This document shows positions 1-8,542 of a stretch of 47,707 nucleotides of DNA, piece by piece (position 1 is the first letter of the stretch; each line of letters opens with the position of its first letter). This stretch comes from Candidatus Woesearchaeota archaeon. GTDB taxonomy: Archaea; Nanobdellota; Nanobdellia; Woesearchaeales; JAGVZT01. Under the pieces are notes generated by a model, which saw nothing but the letters and a program-made list of their open reading frames with translations, was not told the origin of the DNA and ran no database searches. The translations under genes were made by a program, and so were the position numbers. The stretch is taken from positions 1-47,707 of the forward strand of contig JAGVZT010000024.1 of the NCBI GenBank assembly GCA_018302335.1, in the 5' to 3' direction.

Positions 1-75
1 TCGGTCGCACTGCGGAGAATATCCGGCATCCCGGCGAGACAACGCGGAAAGCGCGCGGCATTGCGGCCGGGAAAT
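1..75 (+). repeat. Dispersed palindromic element, copy 1
   Basis: This is a near-complete copy of the roughly 70-bp intergenic element that recurs through the window. The left arm is TCGGTCGCACTGC, the core is GGCGAGACAACGCGGAA and the right arm is GGCATTGCGGCCGG, which pairs with the left arm of other copies. It lies just beyond the 3' end of the minus-strand oapC gene. The copy may continue upstream of the window edge. Confidence 0.8.
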
Positions 76-85
76 CGTGTTGGCC

Positions 86-478
86 CTATTTCGTGCGCGC
101 GGAGTCCTTCGCGCGCTTGAAGCTCTCCGGGAGGTCGATGATGTACTTCCCCTCCTCCAGGCGGTAGATGAGGGGCTGCTTCTTGAAGAGGTTCACCAGG
201 TCGAGCTCGTAGCTGCCGGGATGGTGGACCCGGATAGATTCGAGGTCGAGCACGACAGGCTCCTCGGCCCTCTCCTCCTTCAGCCCGATGAGCTCGCGCA
301 CGTCCTTTTCTATCTGGACTTTCTGGTCGGTGGAGAGCTTTGCGGTGAGCTTCTTGCCTTCTTCGAGCTTGGCCTTGCTGATGAAGAAGAAGAGCTTTGC
401 CCCGCAGGCGCAGCCCTGCAGCACCGCCTTGGAACCGTCTCCATACATCTGTCCGCAACGGACGCACTGGTGGGGCAT
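86..478 (-). CDS. oapC: Zn-ribbon protein OapC-like (COG3364 family)
   Basis: This 130-residue protein starts with a zinc ribbon: CVRCG near residue 5 and a second Cys pair, CACG, near residue 24. A charged helical middle and a compact C-terminal part follow (YELDL, YIIDLPESF). It resembles the archaeal Zn-ribbon family COG3364. In haloarchaea that family is encoded with a DUF2073 protein and an Era-like GTPase and is annotated as origin-associated protein C. The same trio and order occur here, with oapB ending 2 nt before this ATG, so they are probably one operon. The molecular function is unknown. The oap name rests on family and synteny only, and no orc1/cdc6 gene is visible nearby. Confidence 0.8.
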   Translation of the reverse strand: MPHQCVRCGQMYGDGSKAVLQGCACGAKLFFFISKAKLEEGKKLTAKLSTDQKVQIEKDVRELIGLKEERAEEPVVLDLESIRVHHPGSYELDLVNLFKKQPLIYRLEEGKYIIDLPESFKRAKDSARTK

Positions 479-479
479 G

Positions 480-842
480 TTACTTCAGGTACAGCTGTAT
501 CTTGTCCGGGTCTTTTTTGATCTCCTTCACGATGGTCGCAGGGCCGATGATGGTGAAACCCTGCCGGTCGCCAAGCAGGAAGGTCACGACTCGCTCCTTG
601 AGCTTCCGGAAGAGGTCCGCGCTCTTTCCCCGCGGATACACCACCGCGAGTTCGATTCCCTTGAAGGTGCTGCTGATCTCCTCCATGGTGCGCTTGATGA
701 GCTCCGCCTCCTCCTTCCGGTGGAGCCTGCCCTCGAGCAGGACAATCTTCTCTTCCTTCACGATGCCCACAAGCATCGAAAGCCGCTCCTCGGTGCCGAG
801 CGACTCAATCTCCCCATAGGGCACGAATTGGAGGGTCAGCAT
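480..842 (-). CDS. oapB: DUF2073 protein OapB-like
   Basis: This 120-residue protein lacks a signal peptide or membrane helix. It has the alternating helix/strand pattern of the archaeal DUF2073 family (MLTLQFVPYGEIESL at the start, GFTIIGPATIVKEIKK near the end). It lies between the Era-like GTPase and the Zn-ribbon gene with gaps of 3 and 1 nt, which implies one transcript and a shared role. Haloarchaeal homologues are annotated as origin-associated protein B. No catalytic motif is visible and the biochemical role is unknown. Confidence 0.8.
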   Translation of the reverse strand: MLTLQFVPYGEIESLGTEERLSMLVGIVKEEKIVLLEGRLHRKEEAELIKRTMEEISSTFKGIELAVVYPRGKSADLFRKLKERVVTFLLGDRQGFTIIGPATIVKEIKKDPDKIQLYLK

Positions 843-845
843 GGT

Positions 846-1478
846 TCATCCGGAGAGCTTGAACAGCGAATCGTAGAACGCCTCCATCCCCTGGCCGAAC
901 TTGGCGCTGATGCCCACGACGGGGTATTGGGGGAAGGCGTGCTCTATCTTCTTCATGTCCGACTTCTTGAGGTCGGTCTTGTTCGCGACGATGAGCACCG
1001 GGATGTCGCGCGCCGCGAGATTCCCGATGATGGTGATGTTCACCTGGGAGAACGGGTCCCTGGTGGCGTCGAGGACAATCATGACCGCATCCATCTCGTC
1101 CAGCCACTTGATGGCGTCAATCACACCCTTCGTGGCCTCCCTGGCGCGCTGCTTCGCCTCCTCCTCGGGCAGCCCTTCCTTGACGAACTCCTCGTAATCT
1201 ATCTTGGTGGCGATGCCTGGCGTGTCCACAAGGTTGAATACCAGCGTCTTCCCGTTGGACACCACCTTGACTTCCTCCTTGATCTGGATCTCCCGCGTCT
1301 CGTGGGCGATGTGGCTCACGCTGCCCATCTCCTCGCCCAGCCAGTCCTTGCAGATGCGATTGGCGAGGGTGGTCTTGCCGCCGTTCGGCGGGCCGTAGAG
1401 GCCCAGCTTGAAGTTCTTCTTCCTGCTGAAGAAGCTCCCGAACATCCGCTGGATGAGTTTCTGGAAGAAAGGTATCAT
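846..1478 (-). CDS. oapA: Era-like GTPase OapA-like
   Basis: This is a 210-residue TRAFAC-class GTPase. The motifs in order are G1 GPPNGGKTT, a Thr-containing switch region, G3 DTPG, G4 NKTD near residue 160 and G5 SAK. It matches the archaeal Era/Obg-like GTPase encoded with DUF2073 and a Zn-ribbon, annotated origin-associated GTP-binding protein in haloarchaea. The open frame extends to 1631, but that extension covers a copy of the dispersed repeat and the TATA box. The ATG at 1478 lies about 30 nt after the TATA box and starts MIPFFQ, so it is the likely start. It is the first gene of the oapABC operon. The target of the GTPase is not known. Confidence 0.85.
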   Translation of the reverse strand: MIPFFQKLIQRMFGSFFSRKKNFKLGLYGPPNGGKTTLANRICKDWLGEEMGSVSHIAHETREIQIKEEVKVVSNGKTLVFNLVDTPGIATKIDYEEFVKEGLPEEEAKQRAREATKGVIDAIKWLDEMDAVMIVLDATRDPFSQVNITIIGNLAARDIPVLIVANKTDLKKSDMKKIEHAFPQYPVVGISAKFGQGMEAFYDSLFKLSG

Positions 1479-1507
1479 GTCCCCCGTGGAGGCTGCCGCG
1501 CGCATGA

Positions 1508-1517
1508 TATTTATACC
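1508..1517 (-). promoter_or_regulatory. TATA box of oapABC
   Basis: On the minus strand this reads GTATAAATA, about 30 nt before the ATG at 1478. It overlaps the alternative ATG at 1505, which argues against that upstream start and for a short-leader transcript. Confidence 0.65.
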
Positions 1518-1553
1518 TTTCGGTGAGGGAGCGCCGTGCAAAAGCGTGCGAAT

Positions 1554-1623
1554 CCCGGCCGCGATGCCGCCAAAGTCCCGCTCTGTCTCGCAGACATCAC
1601 GGAAGTTCTCAGCAGTTCGACCG
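1554..1623 (-). repeat. Dispersed palindromic element, copy 2 (inverted)
   Basis: On the minus strand the copy contains TGCGAGACAGAGCGGGA as core and GGCATCGCGGCCGGG as right arm. It fills the gap between the 3' end of the subtilase gene and the oapABC promoter. Its presence inside the longer GTPase open frame shows that this extension is not coding. Confidence 0.8.
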
Positions 1624-1627
1624 CTCC

Positions 1628-2698
1628 TCATCTCCTCTTGTCGGCAAGCAGACGCTTCCGCTTCTCGCCGCCTCTCGCGGCCCTGACCAACCAGTCCGCC
1701 CGCACCAGTCCCGCGCCGAAGACATCGCGATACGCGTCGCTGCCGCTCCAGGGAAGGCGCTCGCAGTGGTCGCCGAGAAGCTCTTCGAGGGACGGCGTCC
1801 CGAGGGCGAGGGCGAGCGAGCCCGCGACATGCGGAGCGGCCATGCTGGTGCCGCTGAAGCTCTCATACCCGCCTGGGACACTGCTGGTTATCCCCACTCC
1901 CGGCGCCGATATGTCGTTGGTGCGCCAGATGTTGCTGAAATCCGCGTGCCTGCAGTCCCGGTCCACCGCCGCGACGGCGATGACGCTGTCTCCGAACGCG
2001 GCAGGGTAGTCCGCGCCCCGGCCGTCGTTGCCCGCTGCGGCGACGATATGCATGCCAGCCTCGTGGCAGCGCCTGCACATGGCCTCAAAGGCGCGACTCG
2101 CCTGAGAGGAGCCCAGGCTCAGGTTCGCGATATCAGCGCCTGCCTGCAGGGCCCACTCCAGCCCGGCGATGACGTCCGCCTCGCTCCCGGAGCCGTTGTC
2201 CCCGAGGACTTTCACCGCATAGAGGGTGCAGCCCGGGGCGACTCCGGTGGATTCTCCGGCGACGATGCCCGCGACGTGCGTCCCGTGGCCGTTCCGGTCC
2301 GTGGGCGGCCTATCGGGAGAGATGACGTTGTAGCCGAGCAGCTCCCCGAAGCGCAAGGCGAGTTCCGGGTGGTCGACGCTCACCCCCGTGTCGATGATGG
2401 CAACGCAGGCATGCTCTCCTCTCGAGAGCTGATGGGCCTCATGCGCACCGATACGGGCAAGGTTCCAGAGTGCTGATGGTGAGCGTGTGGTGGGATACGC
2501 GCGGACGAGGTGCGACAGGTCGACCGAACTGACCGAGGGCTGGCCGGCCAGCGCCTTCATGTCGCCCTTCTCGCACCTCACCGCGAGGTAGGGTATCTCC
2601 TCGTACACGTGCAGCAGGTCCGAGAAGGGAAGGAGCGCGTCGAGCGCATCCTCCAGATGCCGATAGCCGACAATGAGGTCCACGCTGTCACGAGGCAC
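1628..2698 (-). CDS. Subtilisin-like serine protease (S8 family)
   Basis: This 356-residue protein carries the complete subtilase triad: Asp103 in AIIDTGVSVDHPE, His138 in NGHGTHVAG and Ser285 in FSGTSMAAPHVAG. The oxyanion Asn224 lies in AAAGNDG. Residues 1-65 resemble a short inhibitor-I9-type propeptide. There is no signal peptide or membrane anchor, so it is probably cytoplasmic, or exported by another route. The GTG at 2698 is the best start; a weak TATA-like AGAATAAGA lies about 30 nt upstream. Substrates cannot be predicted. It stands alone between the repeat element and a helical-protein gene. Confidence 0.92.
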   Translation of the reverse strand: MPRDSVDLIVGYRHLEDALDALLPFSDLLHVYEEIPYLAVRCEKGDMKALAGQPSVSSVDLSHLVRAYPTTRSPSALWNLARIGAHEAHQLSRGEHACVAIIDTGVSVDHPELALRFGELLGYNVISPDRPPTDRNGHGTHVAGIVAGESTGVAPGCTLYAVKVLGDNGSGSEADVIAGLEWALQAGADIANLSLGSSQASRAFEAMCRRCHEAGMHIVAAAGNDGRGADYPAAFGDSVIAVAAVDRDCRHADFSNIWRTNDISAPGVGITSSVPGGYESFSGTSMAAPHVAGSLALALGTPSLEELLGDHCERLPWSGSDAYRDVFGAGLVRADWLVRAARGGEKRKRLLADKRR

Positions 2699-2762
2699 GC
2701 ATTCCGGCAGGAAGCTGGGTTCTTATTCTCTTGGGAGGAGAATCCGGAAGAAACCTGCTGCG

Positions 2763-3308
2763 CTACACAAGCCTTTCAATCTCTTCGTAGAGCTTCTCCA
2801 GTTCGCGCTCCATGGGAGAAAGCTGCCGGAGCGCCCCGATGAGTTCCATGTAGCGCGTCATGACATCGGCGGCGAGCTGGTCGCGGTCCGCGCTCTGCGG
2901 CAGGTTCCGGAGGCCTGTCCGCATCTCCACAAGCTGGTCGTTCACGATGGCGAAGCCCTGGGTAAGGTTCTCCACCAGCACGTCCTCGTTGCGGATGAGG
3001 AGGATGTCGTGCCCGGCCTGCGCCACCTCCTTGAGCTCGACGAGTATCTTCTCGCTCTCCTTCTGCAGCTTGTCCACGGTGCCGTAGAGCTTGGCGACGA
3101 GCTTCCCGAGGATGGTGCGGAACTCGGCATTTCCGGGATCCCTGGAAATGATCTCGCTCAGGTGCACGAGGCCGTCCGCCGGCCCCTTGCCGACGAGGTC
3201 GTTCCGTATCGCGATGAGGGCGCGAATCAGCTCGCTGGTGCGGCGCTCCACGTCCTTGATGTCCTTGTTCTTGACGCCGTCCTTGCCTATAAGGTCCTTG
3301 ATGCCCAT
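2763..3308 (-). CDS. Conserved helical protein of unknown function
   Basis: This 181-residue, highly charged, almost entirely alpha-helical protein has heptad-like stretches at about residues 75-95 and 160-180. It has no cysteines, membrane segment or recognisable catalytic motif. The ATG at 3308 (MGIKDLIGKD) lies inside the end of alaX, overlapping it by 22 nt, so the genes are co-transcribed and probably translationally coupled. A longer frame continues upstream but only as the antisense-like shadow of alaX. I do not recognise the family. Confidence 0.7.
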   Translation of the reverse strand: MGIKDLIGKDGVKNKDIKDVERRTSELIRALIAIRNDLVGKGPADGLVHLSEIISRDPGNAEFRTILGKLVAKLYGTVDKLQKESEKILVELKEVAQAGHDILLIRNEDVLVENLTQGFAIVNDQLVEMRTGLRNLPQSADRDQLAADVMTRYMELIGALRQLSPMERELEKLYEEIERLV

Positions 3309-4483
3309 GCGAGCGCCTCTCTCAGCCGGGGGATGACCTCGGCCGTGCGGGATGCGGGGCAGCCGCCCATCGCAGAGCCGTCCCTGCCGCCGCCCTTGCC
3401 CCCCAAGGGGCCGAGGATGCCGAGGAGCATCCTCGGCGCGTCGATATTTAAATCCTTCGCCATGAGCAGGACCTGGCAGTTGTCCCCCTTCCGGTTGAGG
3501 AAGCATACCGTCACACCTGGTGCGAGCAGGGAATCGGCGCGCTCCACCAGCTGCTTCTGTTCTACGTCCTGCAGCTCTGCCCACACCAGGGTCATGCTGC
3601 CTATGGCCTCCTTGGTCACGGAACCCGCCTGCAGGCTCAGTGCGCGGACCCTTTCCGTGAGCCTTTCCAGCTCGGAGAGCATGGCATCTATGCGGCCAGC
3701 GAGCTGCGCCACCGGAATCCCGAGGCGTGCGGAAGCGTTGCGCGCCTCTCCGGCAGCGAGGAGCATCTCCGCGGTCGCATCGGCCGCGAAATCTATCCTC
3801 CAGGAGTCGCCCTCCTGGCCGAAGCCGAGGACATAGATGCTGCGCACCTCTCCGGTCGAGCGGCAGTGCGTCCCCATGCATGCCGAGAGGTCGAAATCCG
3901 CGACTTCCACGATGCGCAGCCGTTCCGCGGTGACGCGCTGCTCGTTGATACGGACCTGCGCTCTGCGAGGGAAGCGGCCGAACTCCTCGCGGGACATCTC
4001 GTGATGCGTGATGGCGCGGTCTTCCCAGATGATGGTGTTTGCGAGACGCTCGGCCGCAAGGACATCGCCCCATCCGAGCGAGTCTGCCCTGACGTAGAGC
4101 GAGGAGCGCTCCGGACCAAGGGATATCTTGACCAGCGAGAGTGACTTCGCGAGGGTGTTCTGCAGGGAACGGAAGAGGATGTGCTCCGCGGTGTGCATCC
4201 GGACAAGGCGCTGCCTGCGGTCCCGGGAGACGGAGAGATGCAGGGTCATTCCGGCCGCGATGGCGCCACGTTCAGTACGCAGTCTGTGCCAGATGGCATC
4301 GCCCTCCTTCCATACCTCGGTGACTTCGGCAGCGAAGCTTGCGCCTTCCACCCTCCCGAGGTCATGGGGCTGGCCTCCACCGCCAGGATAAAAATTCGTC
4401 CGCTCGAACCGCGCGGCATCCCCTTTGACCTCGGCGACGCGCGTGTCCAGCTCGTACAGGTCCGGCTCCTGCCAGGGCTCCAT
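3287..4483 (-). CDS. alaX: Alanyl-tRNA editing protein AlaX (long form with DHHA1-like C-terminus)
   Basis: This 398-residue free-standing AlaRS-type editing protein hydrolyses mischarged Ser-tRNA(Ala) or Gly-tRNA(Ala) in trans. The N-terminal part has the AlaRS second-additional-domain signature: FYPGGGGQP near residue 31, HTAEH at 97-101 and CMGTHC further on, which supplies the zinc-binding His/Cys residues. A coiled segment and a DHHA1-like region with GGKGGGRDGSAMGG follow, which makes it the long AlaX type. The frame is open to 4639, but the ATG at 4483 lies about 25 nt after a TATA box and begins at the conserved domain. The upstream extension covers the promoter and a repeat copy. It shares an operon with the following helical protein. 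Confidence 0.9.
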   Translation of the reverse strand: MEPWQEPDLYELDTRVAEVKGDAARFERTNFYPGGGGQPHDLGRVEGASFAAEVTEVWKEGDAIWHRLRTERGAIAAGMTLHLSVSRDRRQRLVRMHTAEHILFRSLQNTLAKSLSLVKISLGPERSSLYVRADSLGWGDVLAAERLANTIIWEDRAITHHEMSREEFGRFPRRAQVRINEQRVTAERLRIVEVADFDLSACMGTHCRSTGEVRSIYVLGFGQEGDSWRIDFAADATAEMLLAAGEARNASARLGIPVAQLAGRIDAMLSELERLTERVRALSLQAGSVTKEAIGSMTLVWAELQDVEQKQLVERADSLLAPGVTVCFLNRKGDNCQVLLMAKDLNIDAPRMLLGILGPLGGKGGGRDGSAMGGCPASRTAEVIPRLREALAWASRTL

Positions 4484-4505
4484 GCGGTGCGCTGGCAGAG
4501 GACCT

Positions 4506-4514
4506 CTTTTATGC
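4506..4514 (-). promoter_or_regulatory. TATA box of alaX
   Basis: On the minus strand GCATAAAAG lies about 25 nt before the ATG at 4483. It sets the start and suggests a leaderless or nearly leaderless mRNA. Confidence 0.6.
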
Positions 4515-4543
4515 TTTGCGGCAACTCCAGGGAAACGGAACCA

Positions 4544-4608
4544 GGCCGAGATGCGGGGGATTTCCGGCATGCGAGACAGCCCGGAACTCGTACGGCACTG
4601 CGGCCGGC
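4544..4608 (+). repeat. Dispersed palindromic element, copy 3
   Basis: The left arm is GGCCGAGATGCGG, the core is ATGCGAGACAGCCCGGAAC and the right arm is GGCACTGCGGCCGG. It lies between the divergent promoters of alaX and the SecB-like gene. Confidence 0.8.
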
Positions 4609-4636
4609 GGGATTTCCACCAGGCCGCCCGGCCAAA

Positions 4637-4646
4637 CATTTAAAAA
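4637..4646 (+). promoter_or_regulatory. TATA box of SecB-like gene
   Basis: CATTTAAAAA lies 33 nt before the ATG at 4679, immediately after repeat copy 3. Confidence 0.6.
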
Positions 4647-4678
4647 CCTCTGCGCCTTCGCCCGGACGAGGTGTTCCC

Positions 4679-5080
4679 ATGGCAGTGATAGGGTTCAATT
4701 TCAGCAAGATGCTCGCAGAGAAGAAGTCGGCGCCGAAGGGAGAGCTCAAGGTCCAGATCAATCTCGCCATCAAGGATGTCGAGGAGGCGAACTTCGGCCT
4801 CGGCAAGACCAAGGAGCAGGGCCTGAAGTACAGCTTCGAGTTCACCACCAAGTACGTGCCTAACTTCGGAAGCATCGTCCTCACGGGAGAGGTGCTCGAC
4901 CTTCAGGACGAGAAAACCGTGAAAGCCGTGCTGAAGGAGTGGAAGGATACCAAGAAGCTGGATGACAAGCTCGTCTCCGGGGTGTACAACAGCGCCCTGC
5001 AGCGCTGCTCTGTCCAGGCGCTCATCCTCAGCAAGGAGATGGGCCTTCCCTCCCCCATTCCGCTGCTCCGGAAAGCGTAA
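4679..5080 (+). CDS. Conserved archaeal protein, possible SecB-like fold
   Basis: This 133-residue soluble protein begins MAVIGFNFSKML. Alternating beta strands (KVQINLAIKDV, LKYSFEFTTKY, SIVLTGEVLDL) are followed by a long C-terminal helix ending in LPSPIPLL. This arrangement resembles archaeal proteins with a SecB-like fold, but sequence similarity to bacterial SecB is weak and the chaperone role is a guess. The frame is open for 166 codons upstream. The ATG at 4679 fits the TATA box at 4637 and the start of protein-like sequence. The cdc48 gene follows 40 nt downstream under its own TATA box. Confidence 0.6.
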   Translation: MAVIGFNFSKMLAEKKSAPKGELKVQINLAIKDVEEANFGLGKTKEQGLKYSFEFTTKYVPNFGSIVLTGEVLDLQDEKTVKAVLKEWKDTKKLDDKLVSGVYNSALQRCSVQALILSKEMGLPSPIPLLRKA

Positions 5081-5090
5081 GGTTTATTAG
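5081..5090 (+). promoter_or_regulatory. TATA box and RBS of cdc48
   Basis: GGTTTATTAG lies about 35 nt before the ATG at 5121. GGAGGT at 5112-5117 is a good Shine-Dalgarno site 3 nt before the start. Confidence 0.6.
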
Positions 5091-5120
5091 CAGCCAAGGC
5101 GCCGGCTTCTCGGAGGTACC

Positions 5121-7400
5121 ATGGCAGGCGAAATCAAGCTCAAGGTCGCTGAAGCGATACAGGACGATGTCAACAAGGGCATCGTCCGCATCGACTCCAA
5201 TCTCATGCACCAGGTCGCCGTGCGCCCGGGCGATATCGTGGAGATAGAGGGTGACCGACCCACTGTCTCTATTGTCGACCGCGCGTATCCGGGCGATATC
5301 GGGCTCAACATCATCCGCATGGACGGCATCACGCGCAGGAACGCCAAGACCGGCATCGGCGAACTGGTGAAGATACGCAAAAGCCAGGTCAAGGAGGCGA
5401 AGAAGGTGGTCATCGCCCCTGCCGGGAAGGGCATCATCGTCAAGGCCCCCCCGGGGATGTTCAAGCAGGGCCTCCTTGGCCGCGCCGTCATGAAGGGCGA
5501 CATCGTCTCCCTGGGAGGCACTCGCACGAGACGGAACACCATGGCCCGCTCCCCGCTCTTCGGGGACATCTTCAATATCATCAACGAGGACATGCTCGGC
5601 ATAGGTTTCTCCGACATCAAGTTCATCGTCGCGGACACCCAGCCGCGGGAGGGCGGGGTCATCATCTCCGAGCTCACGGAGGTGGTGTTCAACCCCGAGG
5701 CCATCGAGGTCACCCAGGACAAGATTCTCGAGGTGACCTACGAGGATGTCGGCGGCCTCGAGGACGAAATCCAAAAAGTGCGCGAGATGGTGGAACTCCC
5801 GCTGAAGCACCCGGAGATCTTCGAGCGGCTGGGCATCGAGCCTCCAAAGGGAGTGCTGCTCCACGGTCCGCCCGGCACGGGCAAGACCCTGCTCGCCAAG
5901 GCGGTCGCCAACGAGACGAACTCCCACTTCATCCTCATCAACGGGCCGGAGATCATGAGCAAATATTACGGAGAGTCGGAGGAAAACCTCAGGAAGCGCT
6001 TCGAGGAGGCGGAGAAGAGCGCCCCGAGCATCATCTTCATCGACGAGGTCGACGCCATCGCGTCCAAGAGGGAGGAGTCCCACGGCGAAGTGGAGCGGCG
6101 CGTCGTTGCGCAGCTTCTCGCCCTCATGGACGGCCTCAAGACCCGCGGCAAGGTGGTCGTCATCGCCGCGACCAACATCCCGAACAGCCTCGACCCTGCG
6201 CTCCGCAGGCCGGGACGCTTCGACCGTGAGCTGGAAATCGGCGTTCCCGACAAGGACGGCAGGCTCAACATCCTGAAGATCCACACGCGCAACATGCCCC
6301 TGGAGAAGAACATCAACCTCAAGGAAATCGCCGCCATCACCTACGGCTTCGTGGGCGCGGACCTCGCCGCGCTCTGCAAGGAGGCCGCGATGATTGTGCT
6401 GCGACGCATCCTCCCATCGCTGAAACTCAAGGAAGAGGAACCCATCCCAAAGGAGCTCTTGGAGAAGCTCTACGTCAAGAAGAAGGACTTCCGGGACGCC
6501 CTCAAAGTCGTGCGGCCGAGCGCCATGCGCGAGGTCCTCGTGGAGGTCCCAAATGTGAAGTGGGAGGACGTCGGCGGCCTCGAGGAGGCAAAGCAGGAAC
6601 TCAAGGAGGCCGTGGAATGGCCCCTCAAGTTTCCCCAGGCGTTCACCCGCCTCGGCGTGCGGCCTCCGAGAGGCGTCCTCATCTATGGCGCTCCCGGCAC
6701 AGGGAAGACCATGCTCGCCAAGGCGGTCGCGACCGAGAGCGAGGCGAACTTCATCCTGGTCAAGGGCCCCGAGCTCCTGTCCAAATGGGTGGGCGAGTCC
6801 GAGAAGGCAGTGCGCAAGATTTTTGACAAGGCGCGGCAGACCGCGCCGACCATCATCTTCTTCGACGAGGTGGACTCTCTCGCGCCGAAGCGGGGCCTCA
6901 GCTCCGATGCGCATGTCACCGAGCGCGTGGTGAACCAGATACTCACCGAGATGGACGGCCTCATCGAGCTCCAGGATGTCGTGGTCATCGCCGCCACGAA
7001 CAGGCCGGACATGATGGACACCGCGCTCCTGCGCCCGGGGAGATTCGACCGCATCGTGCACATCCCCATACCCGACCTCGCGAGCAGGAAGCTCATCTTC
7101 CAGGTCCACCTCAAGGGCATGCCCCTGGGCAAGGACGTCGACGGAAAGGAGCTCGCGAACAAGACGGACAACTTCGTGGGCGCGGACATCGAGGCGGTGT
7201 GCCGCGAAGCGGCCATGCTCGCCCTGCGCGAGAACATCAAGGCAGAGATCGTCACCATGAAGCACTTCGAGAAGGCACTCGAGAAGGTCCCCGCGTCCGC
7301 GACTCCGGACATAGAGGAGACCTACGCGCAGTTCAAGAACAAGTTCCGCGCGGCGCGGGCGAAGGAGATGCAGGAGGAGAAACCCTTCTACATGGGGTGA
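5121..7400 (+). CDS. cdc48: Cdc48/VAT AAA+ ATPase
   Basis: This 759-residue protein unfolds ubiquitin-like-tagged or damaged proteins in an ATP-dependent way, probably feeding a proteasome. The N domain (about residues 1-190) has the double-psi barrel. D1 has Walker A GPPGTGKT at about 252 and Walker [12 protein letters not shown]2 has Walker A GAPGTGKT at about 526 and [10 protein letters not shown], followed by an arginine finger in RPGRFDR. The length is typical of archaeal VAT. The C-terminus is FYMG, close to but not a perfect HbYX proteasome-docking motif. A short helical-protein gene starts 4 nt downstream and is probably co-transcribed. Confidence 0.97.
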   Translation: MAGEIKLKVAEAIQDDVNKGIVRIDSNLMHQVAVRPGDIVEIEGDRPTVSIVDRAYPGDIGLNIIRMDGITRRNAKTGIGELVKIRKSQVKEAKKVVIAPAGKGIIVKAPPGMFKQGLLGRAVMKGDIVSLGGTRTRRNTMARSPLFGDIFNIINEDMLGIGFSDIKFIVADTQPREGGVIISELTEVVFNPEAIEVTQDKILEVTYEDVGGLEDEIQKVREMVELPLKHPEIFERLGIEPPKGVLLHGPPGTGKTLLAKAVANETNSHFILINGPEIMSKYYGESEENLRKRFEEAEKSAPSIIFIDEVDAIASKREESHGEVERRVVAQLLALMDGLKTRGKVVVIAATNIPNSLDPALRRPGRFDRELEIGVPDKDGRLNILKIHTRNMPLEKNINLKEIAAITYGFVGADLAALCKEAAMIVLRRILPSLKLKEEEPIPKELLEKLYVKKKDFRDALKVVRPSAMREVLVEVPNVKWEDVGGLEEAKQELKEAVEWPLKFPQAFTRLGVRPPRGVLIYGAPGTGKTMLAKAVATESEANFILVKGPELLSKWVGESEKAVRKIFDKARQTAPTIIFFDEVDSLAPKRGLSSDAHVTERVVNQILTEMDGLIELQDVVVIAATNRPDMMDTALLRPGRFDRIVHIPIPDLASRKLIFQVHLKGMPLGKDVDGKELANKTDNFVGADIEAVCREAAMLALRENIKAEIVTMKHFEKALEKVPASATPDIEETYAQFKNKFRAARAKEMQEEKPFYMG

Positions 7401-7404
7401 GCAC

Positions 7405-7740
7405 GTGTTCGGCTTCGGGGGCAGGCGTGATGTGGTGCAGGATCTCCATCGCCTGTGGGACACCTATCGCGAGATTGTGAGCAAGCAGCACCATGTGCGC
7501 TCGGAGCTGGAGAAGGTGTATGTGCTTGAGCGGCGAGAGGCAGAACTCAAGGCGCACCTCGCCCGCATCCGGAGCATCGCGGACATGCAGACCGCGACCA
7601 ACGAAGCAAGGCGCATCCTGCAGGAAGAATACCACTTTGTTGCCCTCATAGAGCAGCACGCCCTGCGGTCCCGGCAGCGCATCGACGAGCAGCTCTCGCT
7701 CATCTCCCGGGTGAAGCGCGACCTCTCGCGGCACCGGTAA
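7405..7740 (+). CDS. Small helical protein downstream of cdc48
   Basis: This 111-residue, Arg/Glu-rich, all-helical protein has coiled-coil potential from about residue 25 to the end. It begins at a GTG just 4 nt after the cdc48 stop. After the short MFGFGGRR start it has no known motif and no membrane segment. Its position between cdc48 and the NIF3-family gene (1-nt gap) implies one operon. It might be a Cdc48 adaptor, but that rests only on position. Confidence 0.7.
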   Translation: MFGFGGRRDVVQDLHRLWDTYREIVSKQHHVRSELEKVYVLERREAELKAHLARIRSIADMQTATNEARRILQEEYHFVALIEQHALRSRQRIDEQLSLISRVKRDLSRHR

Positions 7741-7741
7741 G

Positions 7742-8491
7742 ATGGCTGCGGATATCGCGTCCTATCTCGACCGGGAATTGCGGACCTCGTCATTCGAGGA
7801 CAGCAGCGTCAATGGCCTGCAGGTGGAATCCAGCGCTGTCGTCAAGCGCGTCGGATTCGCAGTCGACGCGTGTCTCGCGAGCATCTCGGCCGCTGCGGAG
7901 GCAAGGTGTCAGCTCCTCATCGTGCACCACGGCCTCTTCTGGAAGCCAGGCATGGCATCCTTGCGCGGAGTGGCGTACCGGAGAGTCCGCGCGCTGATGC
8001 GGAGCGATATCGCGCTCTACGCGTCGCACCTTCCCCTTGATGCGCATCCGCGCTATGGCAACAACGCAGCGCTCGCGAGGCTCCTCGGGCTGCGGGACCT
8101 GAAGCCGTTCGGCCGCCATGGCAATGCGTCCATCGGGGTACAGGGCATGGTGCGACCGGCCACCCTGCGTGACATCGCGAAGCGGCTGGACGCCGCGCTC
8201 AGCACGCGCAGCAGAATTTTCCCGGCCGCAATACCCGGCGTCAAGCGGATTGGTGTCATTTCCGGCTCCGGAGCCTCGTTCGTGGAGGAAGCGGCCGAGG
8301 AAGGGCTCGACCTGCTCGTCACCGGAGAGTTCAAGCACGGCGCGTTCCATGCCGCGAAGGAAGCAGGGGTCTCGGTCATCGCCGCTGGCCATTACGCGAC
8401 GGAGACGCTGGGAGTGAAGGCGCTCATGCCCGTCCTCACCCGGAAGTTTGGCGTGAAGACGGTCTTCCTCGACGCGCCGACGGGGCTCTAG
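7742..8491 (+). CDS. NIF3-family metal-dependent protein (GTP cyclohydrolase I type 2 homologue)
   Basis: This 249-residue protein belongs to the NIF3/DUF34 superfamily, which binds two metal ions. The metal-site motifs are VHHGLFW near residue 60, HLPLDAHP near 99 and GHYATETLGVKAL near 220. TGEFKHG lies just before the last. Family members are ubiquitous, their physiological reaction is unsettled, and they are often labelled GTP cyclohydrolase I type 2. The ATG directly follows the upstream stop codon, so it is the third gene of the cdc48 transcription unit. Confidence 0.88.
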   Translation: MAADIASYLDRELRTSSFEDSSVNGLQVESSAVVKRVGFAVDACLASISAAAEARCQLLIVHHGLFWKPGMASLRGVAYRRVRALMRSDIALYASHLPLDAHPRYGNNAALARLLGLRDLKPFGRHGNASIGVQGMVRPATLRDIAKRLDAALSTRSRIFPAAIPGVKRIGVISGSGASFVEEAAEEGLDLLVTGEFKHGAFHAAKEAGVSVIAAGHYATETLGVKALMPVLTRKFGVKTVFLDAPTGL

Positions 8492-8510
8492 ACCGTCCCG
8501 GGATGGTTGG

Positions 8511-8520
8511 TTTTAAGAAT
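8511..8520 (+). promoter_or_regulatory. TATA box of trm1
   Basis: TTTTAAGAAT lies about 27 nt before the ATG at 8543. It overlaps the alternative upstream start codons and so excludes them. Confidence 0.55.
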
Positions 8521-8542
8521 AATCCCTCGCTCCTCGGCTGAC

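Noticed and set aside
288-1526. A 412-codon plus-strand frame over the oap operon
   Set aside because: It is antisense to three well-supported genes and has no recognisable domain.
5028-7463. An 811-codon open frame antisense to cdc48
   Set aside because: It is the GC-rich shadow of cdc48: low-complexity Leu/Val/Asp/Glu-rich composition, no domain, no promoter, and it spans the whole sense gene.
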